DNA of 64,000 bases, taken from assembly GCF_002234675.1 (NCBI RefSeq), contig NC_019862.2:26160160-26224159 (forward strand), in the 5' to 3' direction. The position numbers and the translations under genes were made by a program. Below are positions 1 through 11,059 of this stretch, one piece after another (position 1 is the first letter of the stretch; every line of letters starts with the position of its first letter). The notes below the pieces were generated by a model. That model saw only the letters and a program-made list of their open reading frames with translations. It did no database searches and had not been told where the DNA came from. Origin of the DNA: Oryzias latipes (taxonomy: Eukaryota > Chordata > Actinopteri > Beloniformes > Adrianichthyidae).

Positions 1-1380
1 AGCAACCACTCAATCAGACATGCAAACTAACAATGTAAAACAACTGTTTGTAGAATACCTTTGAGTTTGTATTTTTATCAAAGTTTTAATATTATTTAAT
101 TTAGTTTCTGATGTACCCCATCTGAACAATGATATATAAATTTACCTTAATATAAATGCACTTTTACTGTTTGTCATTTTATAAAAATCCAAAAACAGAA
201 GCATTTAAACATCTGTATGCAAATGTGGCTCCTCAGACGCCCACAGTTTGTTTCTTAAAATTGAACAGAATACTTGTCAAAGTTAACACTTCTGCGATGC
301 TTTTTCTCATACACATGTCATGACTGGATTCTTTTGCATTTAGAAGGGAAAAGTTCTGTGAAAAGAAGTGGCTAAAAATTGTTAGAACTTGTTATTTGTC
401 TGTCTCTGTAGGTCTTGTTTCCTCATTTGTGCGTGTCTTGTCACCGCATCAGCCCTGCAGATGGTGTTGGCAACATGACGGCAAAGTGTTCGCAGCCAGG
501 CACTTTTAACAGTTTCCTCCCCAACCAGCTGGAAGCTGAACAACAAGTTCTCCTGTTCAGTAATGGGGTGTGTGTGAGGGGGGCAGCAGACCAAACGCAT
601 TCACACAGTCTGAGGACAGAAAAATTAAAGCAAGTATGAACAAGTTAATAAAATAAGAGGAAAATTTCTTTGTGCATTGTGAAATTTCTCGCACTATTAT
701 ATCTTCTCAAAGAGGGTGAATGACAAATGGTGTTATTATATATTGTTGGGTTCAAACAACCTGCAACATCATAACAATTCAAAAAGGAAAGAAAGACCAA
801 CAGGCAAAGGTACCTTTACTAGGAGAGCAGACAGAGATCTACCCAGTAAACAATCTCTCTCCACACTGGCGCAAATTCTGCTGCCTCCTTTTTTAATAAG
901 TTGATTTGGGTTGTCCTTAAGTTACACATGCGCTGAGCTCTAAGGAGGGGAAACAGATAAAAACACTGCTGCAGCGCTATCAGAAAGCATTTATTACAAC
1001 ATGTCCATCCTTCCACAGTCTTCTCAATTCATCTCTGGACCTGCAAAGCCGTTTCTCACAGATAAACTAACACAGAGCGTTCTTCGATTCATTTTAGACA
1101 CAGCTAACACAGGTTCTCAGGAGAATGCTGAAAAGACGCAAAGATAAACATTTTCTCCCAAGGGTGTCACCTCCACCTTCCTGTGAAACAGATTTGGACA
1201 CACACAGACACTTCTGCAAACATGATTAAATCACCTATACATATATAGCAAGGTGATGCATAAAATAAGCAAATATGAGATAACCTATATACATTATTCC
1301 AACATATATTTACTCGAAGATCTGACACCTTGGCCCTTTTGATTTTAGTGTTTTTCATTAAATAACCTTTTTTCTGAACA
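1..1380. other. Intergenic DNA, no gene recognised
   Basis: AT-rich sequence. Short open frames around 380-640 on both strands and at 1,167-1,358 show no motif I recognise, no coding-like composition and no convincing pair of splice sites. I see nothing else until the LINE that starts near 1,381. Confidence 0.5.
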
Positions 1381-3770
1381 ACTCAAACTCAAACTTTATT
1401 TATTTATATAGCGCCTTTCAATTCAGTTAAAAAAACACAAAGCGTTTAACATAAAAGCAGAAAAAATAATCATAGAAAATGAAAATTATTAAAAACAGTA
1501 ACCACAGGACAATCACACACAGATGGGACCCCTCCCTCACCAGATTCCTTCCTCCACCCACCACGTTCCCCCAGGACCGTAATGGGAGAACGAAGCCTCA
1601 CCATAAGTTTTGGTCCTCACTTTAGGAACAACTAAGAGGCCAGCACCGGAGGACCTCAGGGTCTGCGAGGGCTCATACTTTAAAATGATATCATTTAAAT
1701 AAGAAGGCCCAAGACAATAAAAACATTTATAAACCATTAAAAGAACTTTAAAATTAATCCTGAAATGCACAAGGAGCCAATGCAGCGATTTTAAAACCGG
1801 TGTAATGTGTTCACGCCCTCTGGTCCTCGTCACAACTCGAGTTCTGCAATAGTTGTAGATTTGAGATCGACTTTTTGGGTAAACCACAGAGCAGGGCATT
1901 ACAATAATCTAAACGACTAAAAATAAAAGCATGCATTAGCATCTCTGTGCTAGCAAGAGAGAGGAACGGGCAGACTCTGGCAATGTTTTTAAGATGGTAA
2001 AAACCTGTTTTCACAACATTTCTGAAGTAAGGAATAAAAGTCAGCTCAGAGTCAAAAAGAACGCCCAGGTTTCTCACACATTGAGAAGGTTTAGAATTCC
2101 TAAGTTTGGGTTAAATCGTCTCTCTCTTGTCCTCGGGACAAATGATTCAGTTTTGTCCTGGTTGAGCTGTAAGAAGTTTTCTGCCATCCATGACTTTATA
2201 TCTAAAATACAGTGTAACCCTTGTGCTATCTTAGGCACTTTACCATTGGGAATTGGGTCATCTAACTGACAGTTCGCCGAACCTTCTTTCTTCAATGATT
2301 TGTGATCTTCACTGGTGTCCGTGGATTACATGAAATCTTTCCACCTTTATCCACCTTTGTAATGGTAAGAAGAACACGTCAAAGTAAGGGTGGGGTCATC
2401 TAAGATAGCACAAGGGTTAAAAGGGTGTTTACAGGTTCAAGGTCATCAGGAGACACAGCGATGTAAAGCTGTGTATCATCAGCATAGCTGTGAAAGTCAA
2501 CGCCATGTCTCCTGATGACCTCCCCAAGAGGCAACATATATAAATTAAAAAGTATTGGACCTAAAATCGACCCCTGGGTAACCCCACAACTTATTTCATG
2601 GACCCTTGAGGACCGAGTATCCATACTTATAAAAAAGTGTTGGTCTGTGAGATAGGAGTGAAACCAGTTAAGAGCAGTTTCTGAGAAGTAAACCCGACTC
2701 CTAAGTTTGTCTTATAAAATCTGGTGATCTACCGTATCAAAGGTGGCACTAAGATCTAGCAGTACCAGAACAGAAATTTTCTGCGAGTCATAATTATGTC
2801 TGAGATCAGTGAACATTTTTAAAAGGGTCGTCTCAGTACTGTGATTTGTCCTAAAACCAGATTGACATTTTTCAAGAACATTATGTTCATTTAAAAAAAA
2901 CATGTAATTGAATAAAAACAATTTTTTCAATAATTTAGCCTAAAAATGGTAAGTTGGATTCCGGTCTGTAACTGTCCATTATACTTGGATCCAAGTTACT
3001 CTTCTTCAGAAGGGGCCTCACCACCGCCGTCTTACAGGCAGAGGGGAAAACCCCCGTCTGAAGAGAGCAGTTTACCATGTTTAAAAGCTCTGACTCAAAG
3101 AATCCATAAGATGCTTTAAAAAGAGAAGTGGGAATGGGGTCTAAAAGGCAGGTTGTAGTGTTTGCTTGGGAAAAAACTCGACCAAGCACCTCTGCATCAA
3201 CCAGGACAAAACTCTCCAGTGTTTCCTCAGGTAAAGACAATGCCACTGAACTGCTAGGATTACTGTTATGTACCGGTTGAAGGTTAATAGCATTGACTTT
3301 ACTCCTGAAGTGGTCAGCAAAGTCCTCACATGCTGTTTTGAGGGAGGCATGATAGATTTATTAAAATCTTTGTTTCATAAAAAATCAATGTTCTTAAAAA
3401 GAAACCGGGGGTTGTGTTTATTGTCTGTGATGAGATTTGAAAAATAAACTGTCCTTGCCTGTTTAACAGCGTGGTTGTAGATTTGTAGCTGATCCTTAAA
3501 AAAGTCATAATCGACTGTTGAATTCGGTTTTCTAAATTTTCTTTCCGCTCTCCTGCAAATTCTCTTCAATTTTAAAACAGCACAATTTCTCCAAGGCGTC
3601 TTTCGATTCTGTTTCAGAATTTTTGTTTTCATTGGAGCTGCTGAATCAATGGCAAACTTAAGTCTCTCATTGAAATCATCCATCAGAGAATTGCAGGACA
3701 AAGGTAAAATCTGAACAGGAGTTTGTTTTAAATTGTCAATAAAATGTCAATAAACTGAAAGGTCGTTAGC
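1381..3770 (-). mobile_element. L2-type non-LTR retrotransposon, 5'-truncated and decayed
   Basis: Minus-strand pieces of a reverse transcriptase ORF, read from about 3,700 down to 1,540, give the linker before the RT (3,375-3,701), the RT block with LLDLSATFDT (2,712-2,930) and the catalytic block YADDTQLYI (2,400-2,624). They continue into the C-terminal region with SRLDYCNALL (1,811-2,077) and a terminal part (1,537-1,899). These motifs are typical of vertebrate L2/CR1-group LINEs. The plus-strand sequence near 1,390-1,430 looks like the usual teleost L2 3' end. Frameshifts and stops break the ORF and no endonuclease domain is visible, so the copy is dead. It is interrupted by a MITE at 2,218-2,416. 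Confidence 0.85.
2218..2416. mobile_element. piggyBac-like MITE nested in the L2 (copy 1)
   Basis: A 199-bp element with inverted ends CCCTTGTGCTATCTTAG and its reverse complement. It is flanked by GTAA on the left and TTAA on the right (2,417-2,420). CCC next to TTAA is the piggyBac signature. It has no coding capacity. It splits the L2 reading frame: L2 protein sequence resumes in register on the other side once the element and one TTAA are removed. Related copies lie at about 20,690, 41,845 and 58,185. Confidence 0.8.
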
Positions 3771-4830
3771 TATGCTTACTACGTTTAAAGCCAGGTCACA
3801 TCTTTGGTTACAAATCCTACTCTAGCTGTGTAATTCTTGTGATTGTCCTGCGTTTTACTCCCTTTGTGTCACGTGTTAGTTAAGTGAGACACTTTTATGG
3901 CTCTGTTATGAAAAAGATTTATGACAAAGTCGAACACAACATTTACTTCATTGATATATCTTTCTAATAAATGTACAAGAAGTGAGACAACAGAGAGTAT
4001 TTATGCTGTATTTTAGGAAACATAACCAAGATTATATTAAAGCCTTTTATTTTGAATCGCCAACAAAACTAGTGAAATGAAATAACACTTAAACAAAACT
4101 AGAAACCCTAATTTCTGTTTAGATACTATTTTGATCCTGATCCTTAAATTGACTGGGATGTGGGTTTACAGAGTTGTATTAACGTTTAGTTTTTTAATTG
4201 GATTTCTCAAAAAAGCACTATCTTTTTCTCACTTTTCTTGCTTTTTGTTTTGGAATATGCTCCGGCAGCCCCATCAACGGGACATGTTTTAAGGGATAAA
4301 ATGGGTTTAGAAGATAGATAGGTTCACTGGCATATAATGTTTGTCTATAAGCTGTCAATTCTGAAAAGTCAAAAGAAACCAAGGGAGACCAGGATTTGTC
4401 AGAATTCTTAATATTTCCATGACTTGACTGATAAAAACAAGTTAACCTAAGCCTAGGTATAATGACGGTTTATTGTGTGTTGCTTGTTTGTTGTTCTAAA
4501 TATTTTCTACTTTTAATACTTTCTACGTTTTAAAGCAAAAAAAAGACAATATTAAGCTGAAAAATAATGCCCTAATATTGCCTGACTTTTATGAAGCAAT
4601 TAAAATGTATGTAAGCAAACCAGTGACTCTTCAAATCCAGAAGCTCACATATTGTATTGAGTAGACTTTCAAAAAAAATGTTATTTAAATAAAGTTTTTA
4701 ACTGTCAGTTATCTACTATGTTTTAAATGTGTGCATTACTTTATTTTGACCCTCTAATACCGAAGATGTCGGCAGCAACACCTAAAAAACCCACGCTCTT
4801 TAACATACTGTAAATCTTTGACCATTTACA
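3771..4830. other. AT-rich intergenic DNA with a SINE-like scrap
   Basis: No gene is recognisable. Around 4,258-4,320 a short piece beginning CTCCGGCAGCCCC resembles the 3' end of the SINE at 15.56-15.89 kb. The rest is featureless AT-rich sequence. Confidence 0.4.
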
Positions 4831-4832
4831 CC

Positions 4833-4925
4833 AGGCATGTCCAAAGTCCGGCCTGTGGGCCAAATGCAGCCAACATCCAAATTTGTCATAAAATCAAATA
4901 AAACAAGTATGTGGCCTTCAGCGTT
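4833..4925 (+). mobile_element. hAT-like element end, truncated
   Basis: The sequence starting CAGGCATGTCCAAAGTCCGG resembles the terminal region of a widespread hAT-derived repeat of vertebrates. Only about 90 bp remain before the LINE 3' end that begins near 4,930. No matching right end was found. The family assignment rests on my recall of the consensus. Confidence 0.4.
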
Positions 4926-5550
4926 TTCTAAAATCTAAAATGCTGGGGATCTTTTACCAGTCTGTGGTGGCCAGCACCTTGTTCTCCTCTGTGGTCTGCT
5001 GGGGAAGCAGCATTGCAGTCAGTGACACCAACAGACTGAACAAGCTGATCAGGAAGGCGGGTTCTGTCATTGGCTGCAAACAGGAAACCTTTGAAGCAGT
5101 GATGGAGAGGAGGTCACTGAACAAGCTCTTATCCATCATGGACAACCCAGAGCATCCTCTCCACCCTGTTCTGGACAAACAGCGGAGCTCCTTCTCTAGA
5201 AGGCTCAGACAGCTCCGCTCCAAAACTGCCCGGTACCAGAAATCCTTCCTGCCAAATACTATAACCCTGTTCAATAATTCACAATGCAGAAGATAACCTT
5301 TTCCCCTTTTTTTTTTTTTTTTTCTCTTTTCTTTATTTTGCACATTTCTTTTGCACATCTCTTTACCTGCACTGTTATGTAAATAGCTCTTTAAATTATA
5401 CCACATTTTCCTTGTTCTCTTTTTTATTTTTATTTATATTATTCTTACTCTTTTTTTCCTGTCAGTTGTTATGGTAACGAACAAATTTCCCACGTGTGGG
5501 ATCAATAAAGTATTTCTGATTCTGATTCTGATTCTGATTCTGATTCTAAA
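4926..5550 (+). mobile_element. Non-LTR retrotransposon 3' end with (TTCTGA)n tail
   Basis: The frame at 4,940-5,296 encodes the C-terminal end of a fish LINE ORF2 (blocks DNPEHPLHPVLDKQRSSFS and RYQKSFLPNTITLFN). It is followed by a T-rich 3' UTR, the phrase GGGATCAATAAAGTATTTCTGA and about six TTCTGA units (5,515-5,548). The tandem tail and the position of the C-terminus mark the 3' terminus of a 5'-truncated copy. The protein type is common in teleosts, but I cannot assign the clade (Rex1/CR1 or another) with certainty. Confidence 0.7.
5515..5548 (+). repeat. (TTCTGA)n microsatellite tail
   Basis: A short run of the hexamer TTCTGA directly after the LINE 3' UTR, best read as its replicated tail rather than an independent microsatellite. 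Confidence 0.8.
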
Positions 5551-5820
5551 AACGATGTGTATAATTCCTTGTTTATAATTGACTAAATTCCATAAGCCAT
5601 TGTAAACCTGTGGCAACACTGTTGTGGGACCCGTCATTGAACTATCAAGGTTATTTATAAAATGTTGACTGTAAACAAAATGAGCAGATGTATTTCTCTG
5701 ATAAAAAAAAGCCACATCGTTTCATACTTCAGAATAAAATAACTATCTGTGTTATTGTATTGTTCACATGATTTACATTTTTAAGTTTACAATCATCAAT
5801 AAATAATGGATCAAATTTGA

Positions 5821-6050
5821 CCCTGTTTCTGATTCTATTTCGGACTCTTTTGCCTGCCACTTGCCCTGACTATCGTCTGGATCCTTATTGCCCCCATTAC
5901 TTCTTTTATGCTCTCATACTTGTGACTGACCCCTGCCTGCCTGACCATGATTTAGCTTTATGGACTTTTAGCTGAGCTAATGAACCTGCTGCTTTTGGAT
6001 CCAGCCGTCTGCCTGTTCTTGTGACAGATCCTCTGTCCTCCACTCGTTAC
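5821..6050 (+). mobile_element. LTR-like remnant (possible gypsy-type LTR fragment)
   Basis: Composition and phrases (for example TTGCCTGCCACTTGCC, CTGCCTGCCTGACC and GGATCCAGCCGTCTGCCTGTTC) recall the 3' part of teleost Ty3/gypsy LTRs. No second copy and no coding sequence are attached. Low-confidence assignment from recall. Confidence 0.3.
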
Positions 6051-6215
6051 CTGTATTAATGACATCTGTTAGAACTCGTTATCTATATAAAAGACACCTG
6101 TCCACAACCTCAAACAATCACACTCCAAACTCCACTGTCCAAGACCAAAGAGTTGTCTAAGGACACCAGAAACCAAATTGTTGACCTGCACCAGAAGCTG
6201 GGATGCTTTTTGACT
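6040..6215 (+). pseudogene. Tc1/mariner transposase N-terminal relic
   Basis: From 6,138 the plus strand reads SKTKELSKDTRNQIVDLHQ, the start of the helix-turn-helix DNA-binding region of a Tc1-like transposase. The initiating codon at 6,135-6,137 is CTG instead of ATG. Upstream sequence (ATATAAAAGACACCTGTCC and on) matches the usual leader of these fish elements. The frame is lost within about 60 nt, so only the 5' tip survives. I saw no terminal inverted repeat nearby. Confidence 0.75.
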
Positions 6216-6371
6216 TTACCTATAGATGTTTTTGTGCGTCAACCCTTTGCTTAGTCACTCAGAACCTCACTTGATGCAACTACGCTGCCTAAGCAGCAGC
6301 ACTCATAAACCCTAACTGTTTAAATTAAATAATAATTTTCTAAAAATTCTTTACGATGCAAGTCATCAAAG

Positions 6372-6991
6372 TGTTGCACCGAGTAAAGACTGATAACTGC
6401 CGTAAAGCAAGTCAAAGTTTTATTAACACAGGATCATTATTTGTAGTACAATACCTTTATACCGATGACACCACAGCAAACGTGCAGAAAAGAAGAATCG
6501 CAATTAATGCAAAACCAAAAAATAAAAAATTCAAACATGCAAGAAAACTGTGATGCACAGCACACTCGGTCAGATATGTCACTTTAAAAATAATGTCCAA
6601 TATAAATGAGAGGAAGTGACTTTAACAAAATGACAAACAGAATAGACAGAAATAGTCCGCTCCTGCACTTGATTAGTCAATCATGCCGCACGAGCCCGTG
6701 AGGAGCGGACAAACAAAACACAAAAAAAACAAAAAACTAAACACAGGACAGCAGGGCACAGTATTCCAACACTGGTGCGTCGCAAAACCTCACGCCCAGT
6801 CTTTAAACCCCCCCAGTAAAACAGGATCTACCTCTGCCGTGATCCGCACTCTGCTCAAGCCAACTCACGCTGCTCCCTGAGCTAACCGGCTTTCTCACAG
6901 GAAGTTAGCACCATAGCAACCACTCGTCAACTTCCTTTTTATACCCTCTGAACAATGGGTATAGCGACACCTTCAGGTGACTCCCGTTACA
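6372..6991 (-). repeat. 3' LTR (620 bp)
   Basis: Copy of the LTR at the downstream end of the element. On the minus strand a TATA box lies at 6,943-6,936 and the polyadenylation signal AATAAA at 6,424-6,419, about 48 nt before the LTR end. It is nearly identical to the 5' LTR. Confidence 0.95.
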
Positions 6992-7005
6992 TCTCTCCCC
7001 CTCAA
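6992..7005 (-). other. Polypurine tract
   Basis: On the minus strand the sequence TTGAGGGGGAGAGA directly abuts the 3' LTR. A purine run in this place primes plus-strand synthesis in LTR retroelements. Confidence 0.8.
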
Positions 7006-10000
7006 AGTGCATCGTCGACCCGACGATGTGGGTCCACCGAGACCTTTGCCGACATAGGCAATTTATGTGGGTTAGAATGTTGGCCTGCTGTTTTTCGGGT
7101 TGACCTCCTGGGCTCACAAACTAGAGGCCTGTCAATTCCTTCTGTGAGCTCCTGACCTTGAGGAGGTTGCATCTGAGGTGGTACCTCATCATCGTGTACA
7201 TTCAATGGGTCGTCCAATTGAAGGTCAATGCCATTATTCACACCAGCTTCCTCCTGTGCATGCTCCGGAGCCTCCCCCTTTACCAAAACATCCTCAGCCA
7301 ACTTCCTCTCAGGGATACTCCCTAACTCGGCCCTGTGTACCCGTCTCAGGGGGCCATCCTGACCTGCAGGTGCAACAGAATACACAACACCTTGTGGAGA
7401 TGGTGGACAAACAATCTGATAGGGAGTTGGGTCCCAAAAGTCTTGGATTTTATTCCTTCCCCTAGCTCCATGATTCCGAGTGTACACGAAATCACCCTCC
7501 TCAAAATCTGGGGCCAGACACTGATCCTGCATCTTCAGGTCTCTTTGTGCCCTGACGTTTTCCATCCTACGCTGCACTGCTTCATAGGCCACAGCTAAAG
7601 AGCTCTGGTGCTCTTCGAGCCATTCGTCCAAAGGGACATCATGTTCTGTGTCACTTCCCAGCAAAAAATCTACTGGCAACCTCGGTTCTCTGCCAAACAT
7701 CAGAAAATATGGGGTCATACCAGTTGATTGGTGGACAGTCGTGTTGTAGGCGAATGTGACTTGAGAAAGGTGCCGAGGCCATCTGCGTTTCTGTTCAGGA
7801 GGTAATGTTCGTAGGAGGTCATGCAGTGTAAGGTTAAAGCGTTCACATTGGCCATTCCCTTGGGGATGGTAAGGGGTTGTGCGGCTTTTGTCGATCTGAT
7901 AAAATTTGCAAAGCTGGTGTACTAAATTACTTTCAAAATTCCACCCCTGGTCTGAATGAATGCGGGCTGGGGGACCAAACAGTTGAAACCAATGTTTCAC
8001 TAGTGCCTCTGCAACAGTGCTAGCTCGTTGATCTTTTGTAGGGACCGTTTGTGTATATTTTGAGAACACATCTGTCATCACCAAAACGTTCTCCCTACCA
8101 TCAGTAGCCGGATCCAACACAGTAAAATCTATTGCCAGAATTTCGTGAGGTCGAGAGGCTTTCACTGAACCCATATAGGTCTTTACTTTTGGCTGTAATG
8201 CTTTTGACAACACGCACCTCTCACAGGTCCTGCACCACTTCTCCACATCTGAATACATGTTCGGCCAATAATACCTCGACCGAATCAACTGCAAGGTCCG
8301 TTCGGTGCCCTGATGGCCATGGTCATCATGCAGGGAGTGAAGAATGGACTCCTGTAAAGACTGAGGCAGCACCAACTGATTAGTTTCTCCATGTCCGTCT
8401 GAACCGTAAATATAGCGGTAGAGCACCGACTCGTGCTCCCGGAGACGCTTCCACTGCCTTATCAATTCCCGGACTGGTTTACTTAACCCGTGCCTCTCTC
8501 TTGCATCTGGCATTTTGCCTCTTTCCCAGTATTTTATAAAGGGACCAAGGACAGGGTCTTGCTGCTGTAAGGTGTAGAGGTCTGAAGGAGACAACCCAGG
8601 TAAAGTACTCATCTCCGCTTGCACCCCTAAAACCCTCTCAGTTTCCAAAGGCCTGGCCCCTGACAACTCCAACACTGGATGCTGACGGGACAACGCATCA
8701 GCATTGGCATTTTGGGAACCTGGGCGATATTTTATTGTTAAATCAAATGCTGCCAGCTCAGATGCCCACCTCTGCTCGGTGGCACCCAACTTTGCTGTCG
8801 CTAGATGACTTAACGGGTTGTTGTCCGTGAACACTGTGCATGCGTTCCCCAGCAGATACTCCCGAAACTTCTCTGTAACCGCCCACTTAAGTGCCACAAG
8901 CTCCAACTTCATGGAGCTGTAGTTATTCATGTTCCTTTCGGTAGGCTTTAAGCTACGACTTGCAAAAGCCACAGGGCGCCGCCTACCCTCATGCTCTTGA
9001 GACAGTACAGCCCCCAACCCTCCATGACTAGCATCTACCTCCAGCACAAAGGGTTTCTGAAAGTTTGCATAAGCAAGAACAGGGGCAGTTATTAAAGCAG
9101 TCTTCAGTTCCTGAAAGCTTTTCTCACACTCTGCATCCCAGAATTCATCCACTGGCTTTTTAGGCGTCTTACCCTTTCTTCCAGGAGGAAGAAGTCTAGC
9201 CACCAAACTGTTTAATGGAGAAGCAATTTTTGCAAACCCAGCGATAAACCTTCTGTAGTAGCTCGCAAACCCCAAAAAAGATCTGAGGTCAGCTAGGTTA
9301 GCTGGTCTTCTCCAGTCACGGACCACAGCCGCTTTCTCTGGATCAGTTGACACTCCCTCAGCTGAAACCACATGGCCCAAATACTTCACCTGCTTCTGAA
9401 AAAAATGGCACTTTGAAAGTTTTACCTTTAAGCCCTGTGCTTCTAACCGAGAAAAAACTTGTTCTAAACGTTGCAGATGTTGTTCAACGGAAGAAGAAAA
9501 AATAATGACATCATCCAGATACAGTAGCACAGACTGAAAACGACAGTCCCCAAAAAGTCTTTCCATGAGGCGCTGGAAAGTGCTGGGTGCGTTGCATAAC
9601 CCAAAAGGCATTCGATTGAACTCGAATAAACCAAACGGTGTGCAAAAAGCTGTTTTTGCCTTGTCCTTTTCAGCCACCTCCACCTGGCTGTATCCACTGG
9701 CTAAATCGAGTGTTGTGAACCACTGTGCCCCAGCCAAAGCATCCAAGGACTCATCAATTCTTGGCAAGGGGAATGCATCTTTTCTGGTCCTAGCATTCAG
9801 CTGCCTGTAATCTACGCACATTCTAAGACCACCATCCTTCTTTTGCACAAGCACAATGGGTGATGCATAGGGGCTGCTGCTTTCTCGGATAACCTGACTT
9901 TGTAGCAACTGTTGGATGTGGCTGTGTGCCAGCTCATACTGGGAGGGAGGAATTCTTCTGTATGGCTGTCTGACTGGTGTTTCATCTAATAGTGGGATCT

Positions 10001-11030
10001 CATGTGTCATTAGATTTGTGCAGCCCACATCAAGGTCATCCTTAGCAAAAACTCTGTTGTATTTTGACAACAGAGCCTTAACCCGCTCTTTGTCCCTTTC
10101 ATCCAGATGCTCAAGCTGTGGCAGAATTGAGTCAGTGGGATCTGGAGTAACTTCGGAGCTAAAGATCGTGGCCACACAACTTTCAGAATTAACTGAAATG
10201 CATGCCTCAGGTCCACTCCCCTGTACCACACAAACCGTTTGGACTGTAGCCACCACTCTCAGGGGTGTTAGCCATGCCTCACTCGTACCTACATTGGTAA
10301 TGGGGACATATGTCCTACCTCCTTGTGCTTTCACTAAGGAAGGCGAAACCAACAGGCCCTCAGGCAGACCACTACCCTCTGGCCCCAAGGGCTCAACACA
10401 AAGATCTACATGTTGATGTGAAGGCATATGTGGACATGTCACAGGGACATACACCAGGCTACCCGGAGGAATGCAAACAGGCTTCTTACCCTGCACACGT
10501 ACAGGATAAGGGTCAGGAGAGTTATTAATCACCTCTATCATCTGGCAGAATCTCAGGGCCTTCCTCCAACTCTGCGGTGCAGCCTTAAAGACTGGGGCCT
10601 CCCAAAGGTCTGGGCCATATTGCTTGTGTAATTCACAAAACAAAGGGTAAAACACATTCATTCCCAACACCCCAGGCACAGAAACCTTCCTTTGCTTCAT
10701 GGAATAGTCCATTGGATCTTTCACGATCAATATGCCTCGGCTGGGAAGGGTTACACCCAGTACTGTGACATCCAACTCAATGTAACCCAAGTATGGAATG
10801 TTCAATCCATTTGCAGCTTTCAGGCCCAGCCACCCACAGTCTTTAAGGCTTTGTTCAGACAGGTGAGAAAAGTTAGTTTGAAAACAACTTTCGGTTAGGG
10901 TGGTGACCATAGACCCTGTATCCATCAGACATGGAACCATAACCCCTGCAAAATTAACCTCCCCCTCCACACACTCGCCAATCAACCTGTTCATTTGAAG
11001 ATCATCAATGGAGCCGTGCAAACCCCCCAC
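7002..11030 (-). CDS. pol: Ty3/gypsy Pol polyprotein (protease-RT-RNase H-integrase)
   Basis: A single 1,342-residue frame with no stop. The aspartic protease motif DTGS is at residues 37-40. The reverse transcriptase spans about 370-545 with catalytic YLDD at 504-507. RNase H follows, with its first aspartate near 666 (VLEVDAS). The integrase has an HHCC zinc finger (histidines 904-906 region, cysteines 933 and 936) and the DDE triad D968, D1027, E1063 with exact D-35-E spacing. It ends in a basic region after a GPY/F-like module. All catalytic residues I can check are present. Pol starts in a different frame from gag, 30 nt after the gag stop, so expression by frameshift or re-initiation is likely. 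Function: reverse transcription and integration of the element RNA. Confidence 0.95.
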   Translation of the reverse strand: MGGLHGSIDDLQMNRLIGECVEGEVNFAGVMVPCLMDTGSMVTTLTESCFQTNFSHLSEQSLKDCGWLGLKAANGLNIPYLGYIELDVTVLGVTLPSRGILIVKDPMDYSMKQRKVSVPGVLGMNVFYPLFCELHKQYGPDLWEAPVFKAAPQSWRKALRFCQMIEVINNSPDPYPVRVQGKKPVCIPPGSLVYVPVTCPHMPSHQHVDLCVEPLGPEGSGLPEGLLVSPSLVKAQGGRTYVPITNVGTSEAWLTPLRVVATVQTVCVVQGSGPEACISVNSESCVATIFSSEVTPDPTDSILPQLEHLDERDKERVKALLSKYNRVFAKDDLDVGCTNLMTHEIPLLDETPVRQPYRRIPPSQYELAHSHIQQLLQSQVIRESSSPYASPIVLVQKKDGGLRMCVDYRQLNARTRKDAFPLPRIDESLDALAGAQWFTTLDLASGYSQVEVAEKDKAKTAFCTPFGLFEFNRMPFGLCNAPSTFQRLMERLFGDCRFQSVLLYLDDVIIFSSSVEQHLQRLEQVFSRLEAQGLKVKLSKCHFFQKQVKYLGHVVSAEGVSTDPEKAAVVRDWRRPANLADLRSFLGFASYYRRFIAGFAKIASPLNSLVARLLPPGRKGKTPKKPVDEFWDAECEKSFQELKTALITAPVLAYANFQKPFVLEVDASHGGLGAVLSQEHEGRRRPVAFASRSLKPTERNMNNYSSMKLELVALKWAVTEKFREYLLGNACTVFTDNNPLSHLATAKLGATEQRWASELAAFDLTIKYRPGSQNANADALSRQHPVLELSGARPLETERVLGVQAEMSTLPGLSPSDLYTLQQQDPVLGPFIKYWERGKMPDARERHGLSKPVRELIRQWKRLREHESVLYRYIYGSDGHGETNQLVLPQSLQESILHSLHDDHGHQGTERTLQLIRSRYYWPNMYSDVEKWCRTCERCVLSKALQPKVKTYMGSVKASRPHEILAIDFTVLDPATDGRENVLVMTDVFSKYTQTVPTKDQRASTVAEALVKHWFQLFGPPARIHSDQGWNFESNLVHQLCKFYQIDKSRTTPYHPQGNGQCERFNLTLHDLLRTLPPEQKRRWPRHLSQVTFAYNTTVHQSTGMTPYFLMFGREPRLPVDFLLGSDTEHDVPLDEWLEEHQSSLAVAYEAVQRRMENVRAQRDLKMQDQCLAPDFEEGDFVYTRNHGARGRNKIQDFWDPTPYQIVCPPSPQGVVYSVAPAGQDGPLRRVHRAELGSIPERKLAEDVLVKGEAPEHAQEEAGVNNGIDLQLDDPLNVHDDEVPPQMQPPQGQELTEGIDRPLVCEPRRSTRKTAGQHSNPHKLPMSAKVSVDPHRRVDDAL

Positions 11031-11059
11031 CAGTGTTTGGCTCTGTGCACTGGCGGGTT

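Noticed and set aside
411-639. Possible exon after a TCTCTGTAG acceptor on the plus strand
   Set aside because: No protein family is recognisable, no partner exon was found, and the opposite strand is equally open.
5434-5715. Frame with an RIRIRIR repeat
   Set aside because: It is a translation of the (TTCTGA)n tail on the opposite strand.
7178-10898. Several plus-strand open frames of 60-166 codons
   Set aside because: They lie opposite the gypsy pol gene, have no motifs, and are shadows of the minus-strand coding sequence.
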